Assembly: GCF_023100685.1 (NCBI RefSeq)
Contig: NZ_CP090064.1
Span: forward strand, 620,001 to 684,000
DNA: 64,000 nt
Source of the DNA: Proteus vulgaris
Lineage (GTDB): Bacteria; Pseudomonadota; Gammaproteobacteria; Enterobacterales; Enterobacteriaceae
Direction of reading: 5' to 3'
Shown here: positions 62,492-64,000 of the stretch, one piece after another
How positions within the stretch are numbered: position 1 is the stretch's first letter
Layout of the letters: the number at the start of each line of letters is the position of its first letter
Notes under the pieces: generated by a model
Told to the model about the DNA's origin: nothing
Database searches by the model: none
What the model saw: only the letters and a program-made list of their open reading frames with translations
Program-made: the position numbers and the translations under genes

Positions 62492-63385
62492 ATGTCTCAA
62501 CACTCTTCATTCTATTCATACATTGGTTATCAACCTAAGCATCAGCAGGTTGAAGAATATCGCTTTCAAGACCAAATTCTATTGCGCCAAGGTGTATTGG
62601 AAACCACGGAAGATCTGCAGATTGAAGAGACTTATCAAGCCGGCTTTAATTTAGTGGCTGTTCATAGTGGAAGTGTGATTAGTGAAAGTGTCAATGGGCA
62701 GAAAATAGAGATAGCGACACCGAGTATTTTTATTGCTAATAGTGTTGAACGCTATTCTTTATTGAATCAGTTTAAATCGGGCGATCCCCTAAGATATACA
62801 TTATTGCAATTATCATCTCAGTGGCTTGAGCAACAACATATTTTATTGCCCCCCATACTGCAACAAAACCAATCACTCATGTTGCATCATCTGACTATGG
62901 ATAACACTTTTTTAGCGTTAACCATGCAGTTATTTCAAAATCCAGTTCACGACTCTTTAAAACCACTTTATTATTCTGGCAAAGCGTGTGAGTTTGCTTC
63001 ATTAAGTTTGCAATATTTATGTCATGCGCAAGAGCCTGCGAATCGACCACTAAGTCAGCGTGAAAAAAACAGCTTAAAACAGGCGAAAGAGATTTTAATT
63101 GCTGAAATGGAAACACCACCGAAACTTGAAATATTAGCGGCACGCGTGGGATTAAATACACGAAAACTCACTCAAGGTTTTCGTCAATTATTTGGTAATT
63201 CTGTTTATGGTTGGCTACAAGAGTATCGCTTACAAACCGCATATAACATGTTGCTAAATGAAGGAGAATCCATCTCAAGTGTTGCCTATTATGTTGGGTA
63301 TACACCGGCTCATTTTTCTGTCGCATTTCGCAAACGTTTTGGTATATTGCCGGGAGATGTACGCAAAGGGCATTTCACGCCTTAA
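62492..63385 (+). CDS. AraC-family regulator, YbtA/PchR-like
   Basis: 297 residues. The N-terminal part (about 1-190) is a ligand-binding domain of the siderophore-regulator type. The C-terminal AraC DNA-binding domain spans about 200-295 (LEILAARVGLNTRKLTQGFRQLFG, then SSVAYYVGYTPAHFSVAFRKRFG). The Fur-like box upstream and the ABC transporter downstream in the same direction are the arrangement of YbtA/PchR-type activators, which turn on siderophore genes when the iron-loaded siderophore is present. The siderophore itself cannot be read from this window. ATG is at 62492. Confidence 0.8.
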   Translation: MSQHSSFYSYIGYQPKHQQVEEYRFQDQILLRQGVLETTEDLQIEETYQAGFNLVAVHSGSVISESVNGQKIEIATPSIFIANSVERYSLLNQFKSGDPLRYTLLQLSSQWLEQQHILLPPILQQNQSLMLHHLTMDNTFLALTMQLFQNPVHDSLKPLYYSGKACEFASLSLQYLCHAQEPANRPLSQREKNSLKQAKEILIAEMETPPKLEILAARVGLNTRKLTQGFRQLFGNSVYGWLQEYRLQTAYNMLLNEGESISSVAYYVGYTPAHFSVAFRKRFGILPGDVRKGHFTP

Positions 63386-63573
63386 TTGATTTTATTAGGT
63401 TTATCGGTATATTTATTATCTTCTTCGCTTGATTTACCATCTATTAAACACTTAATTAATTCTATCTTTCCCACCTTGCTTAATAAATAAGCAAAATGCT
63501 TCTAAATCGAAAGTAATAGTCACGCAATCTAAAGTCTTGTTGCTAGAGGGTAAATACCCTTTTCGCTATAGTG

Positions 63574-63589
63574 CCACAAGATGTTGTGG
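63574..63589 (+). other. Hairpin overlapping the ABC transporter ribosome site
   Basis: CCACAA (63574-63579) and TTGTGG (63584-63589) form a six-base stem with a GATG loop. The 3' arm overlaps the start of GTGGAG, the ribosome site of the following gene, so the stem could limit translation. Confidence 0.35.
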
Positions 63590-63597
63590 AGATTATT

Positions 63598-64000
63598 ATG
63601 CATAATGAATTATGGGCGTTGTTGCGTCCTTATCGCACTTTATTAATAAGTGCGCTGTTACTACAAACTGTTGCTGGTTTTAGCTCTTTAGTACCTTGGC
63701 TGGCACTCTATCAACTTATTATTTCTTTCCCTTCAGCTAATACGTTTTGGTTAACCATTGCGGTTATTGGTGGCGTTGTATGGCTTATTTCACAGACAAT
63801 TGCCTTTCATTTAACGCATTTAATGGATGCTAAATTAACTTATCAATTACGGTTAGCATTATCAGAAAAAATGCAAAAATTACCGTTGAATTGGTTTATT
63901 AGCCAAGGGAAAAATGGTGTTAACCAATATGTTCAGCGCGATATTAAAGCTCTACATCAATTAATTGCTCATGCACCCGCTGATATCGTGCAATTAATGG
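63598..64000 (+). CDS. ABC transporter, YbtP/YbtQ-like (5' part only)
   Basis: The first 134 codons of a gene that continues beyond the window. The start is ATG 63598, with GGAG at 63588-63591. The part seen is an ABC exporter-type membrane domain: LLRPYRTLLISALLLQTVAGF forms the first helix, and FWLTIAVIGGVVWLISQTIAF a second or third. The coupling region KMQKLPLNWFISQGKNGVNQ is typical of siderophore-locus ABC half-transporters such as YbtP/YbtQ and IrtA/B. No peptidase or HlyB-like N-terminal domain is present. The ATPase domain is outside the window. Confidence 0.8.
   Translation, partial: MHNELWALLRPYRTLLISALLLQTVAGFSSLVPWLALYQLIISFPSANTFWLTIAVIGGVVWLISQTIAFHLTHLMDAKLTYQLRLALSEKMQKLPLNWFISQGKNGVNQYVQRDIKALHQLIAHAPADIVQLM

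Noticed and set aside
63598..64000. The ABC transporter at the right edge as the type I exporter of the giant RTX toxin
   Set aside because: It lies 25 kb from the toxin, lacks an HlyB-type N-terminal domain, follows a YbtA-like regulator with a Fur box, and its coupling region resembles siderophore-locus transporters.

Overview
The window looks like an enterobacterial chromosome of the Morganellaceae, most probably Proteus (P. mirabilis or a close relative). The evidence is an AT-rich base composition combined with proteins close to the Escherichia coli orthologues, and a gene order matching E. coli across its 0-minute point: ettA, slt, trpR, yjjX, gpmB, rob, creA, arcA, thrLABC, yaaA, talB, mog, dnaKJ, nhaAR, rpsT, ribF, ileS, lspA, fkpB, ispH, dapB, carAB. 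The species is inferred, because no rRNA gene is present.

Left part (1-4715): sstT (Na+/serine-threonine symporter), fadH (2,4-dienoyl-CoA reductase) and a DoxX-family membrane protein. In E. coli these lie near minute 69-70, so the next block sits at a synteny break.

Iron/protein-import block (4757-14704): an ECF sigma factor, a FecR-like regulator, a TonB-dependent receptor with an STN signalling domain, a YddA/SbmA-like ABC transporter and a PqqL-like M16 protease lipoprotein form one minus-strand operon. A dedicated TonB-like gene diverges from it. The receptor, ABC and protease trio matches E. coli yddB-yddA-pqqL and the Pectobacterium Fus (ferredoxin uptake) system, here with its own surface-signalling switch and Fur-like boxes. 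It is the most interesting system in the window. Next to it is a small AT-rich island with a PemK/MazF-like protein carrying a coiled-coil tail and an unknown 95-residue partner (14922-15874).

Backbone (16057-29799): translation factor EttA, lytic transglycosylase Slt, TrpR with an autoregulatory operator, house-cleaning YjjX, GpmB, Rob, CreA, ArcA, and the threonine operon with a 27-residue Thr/Ile-rich leader peptide and attenuator.

Toxin island (29963-38152): one 2729-residue, very AT-rich gene between thrC and yaaA. It has a C58 (YopT-like) cysteine-protease triad near the N-terminus, a hydrophobic TcdA/TcdB-like pore-forming region and two groups of RTX calcium-binding repeats. No acyltransferase or type I export genes lie beside it.

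Backbone (38224-61990): YaaA, transaldolase, a Sel1-repeat protein, Mog, DnaK-DnaJ behind a sigma-32 promoter, an EamA transporter, NhaA/NhaR, ribosomal protein S20 (UUG start), the ribF-ileS-lspA-fkpB-ispH group, DapB, and CarAB (UUG start, ArgR box).

Right edge (61991-64000): a Fur-like box, a YbtA/PchR-type AraC regulator, and the start of a YbtP/Q-like ABC exporter/importer. This is probably the beginning of a siderophore locus that runs out of the window.
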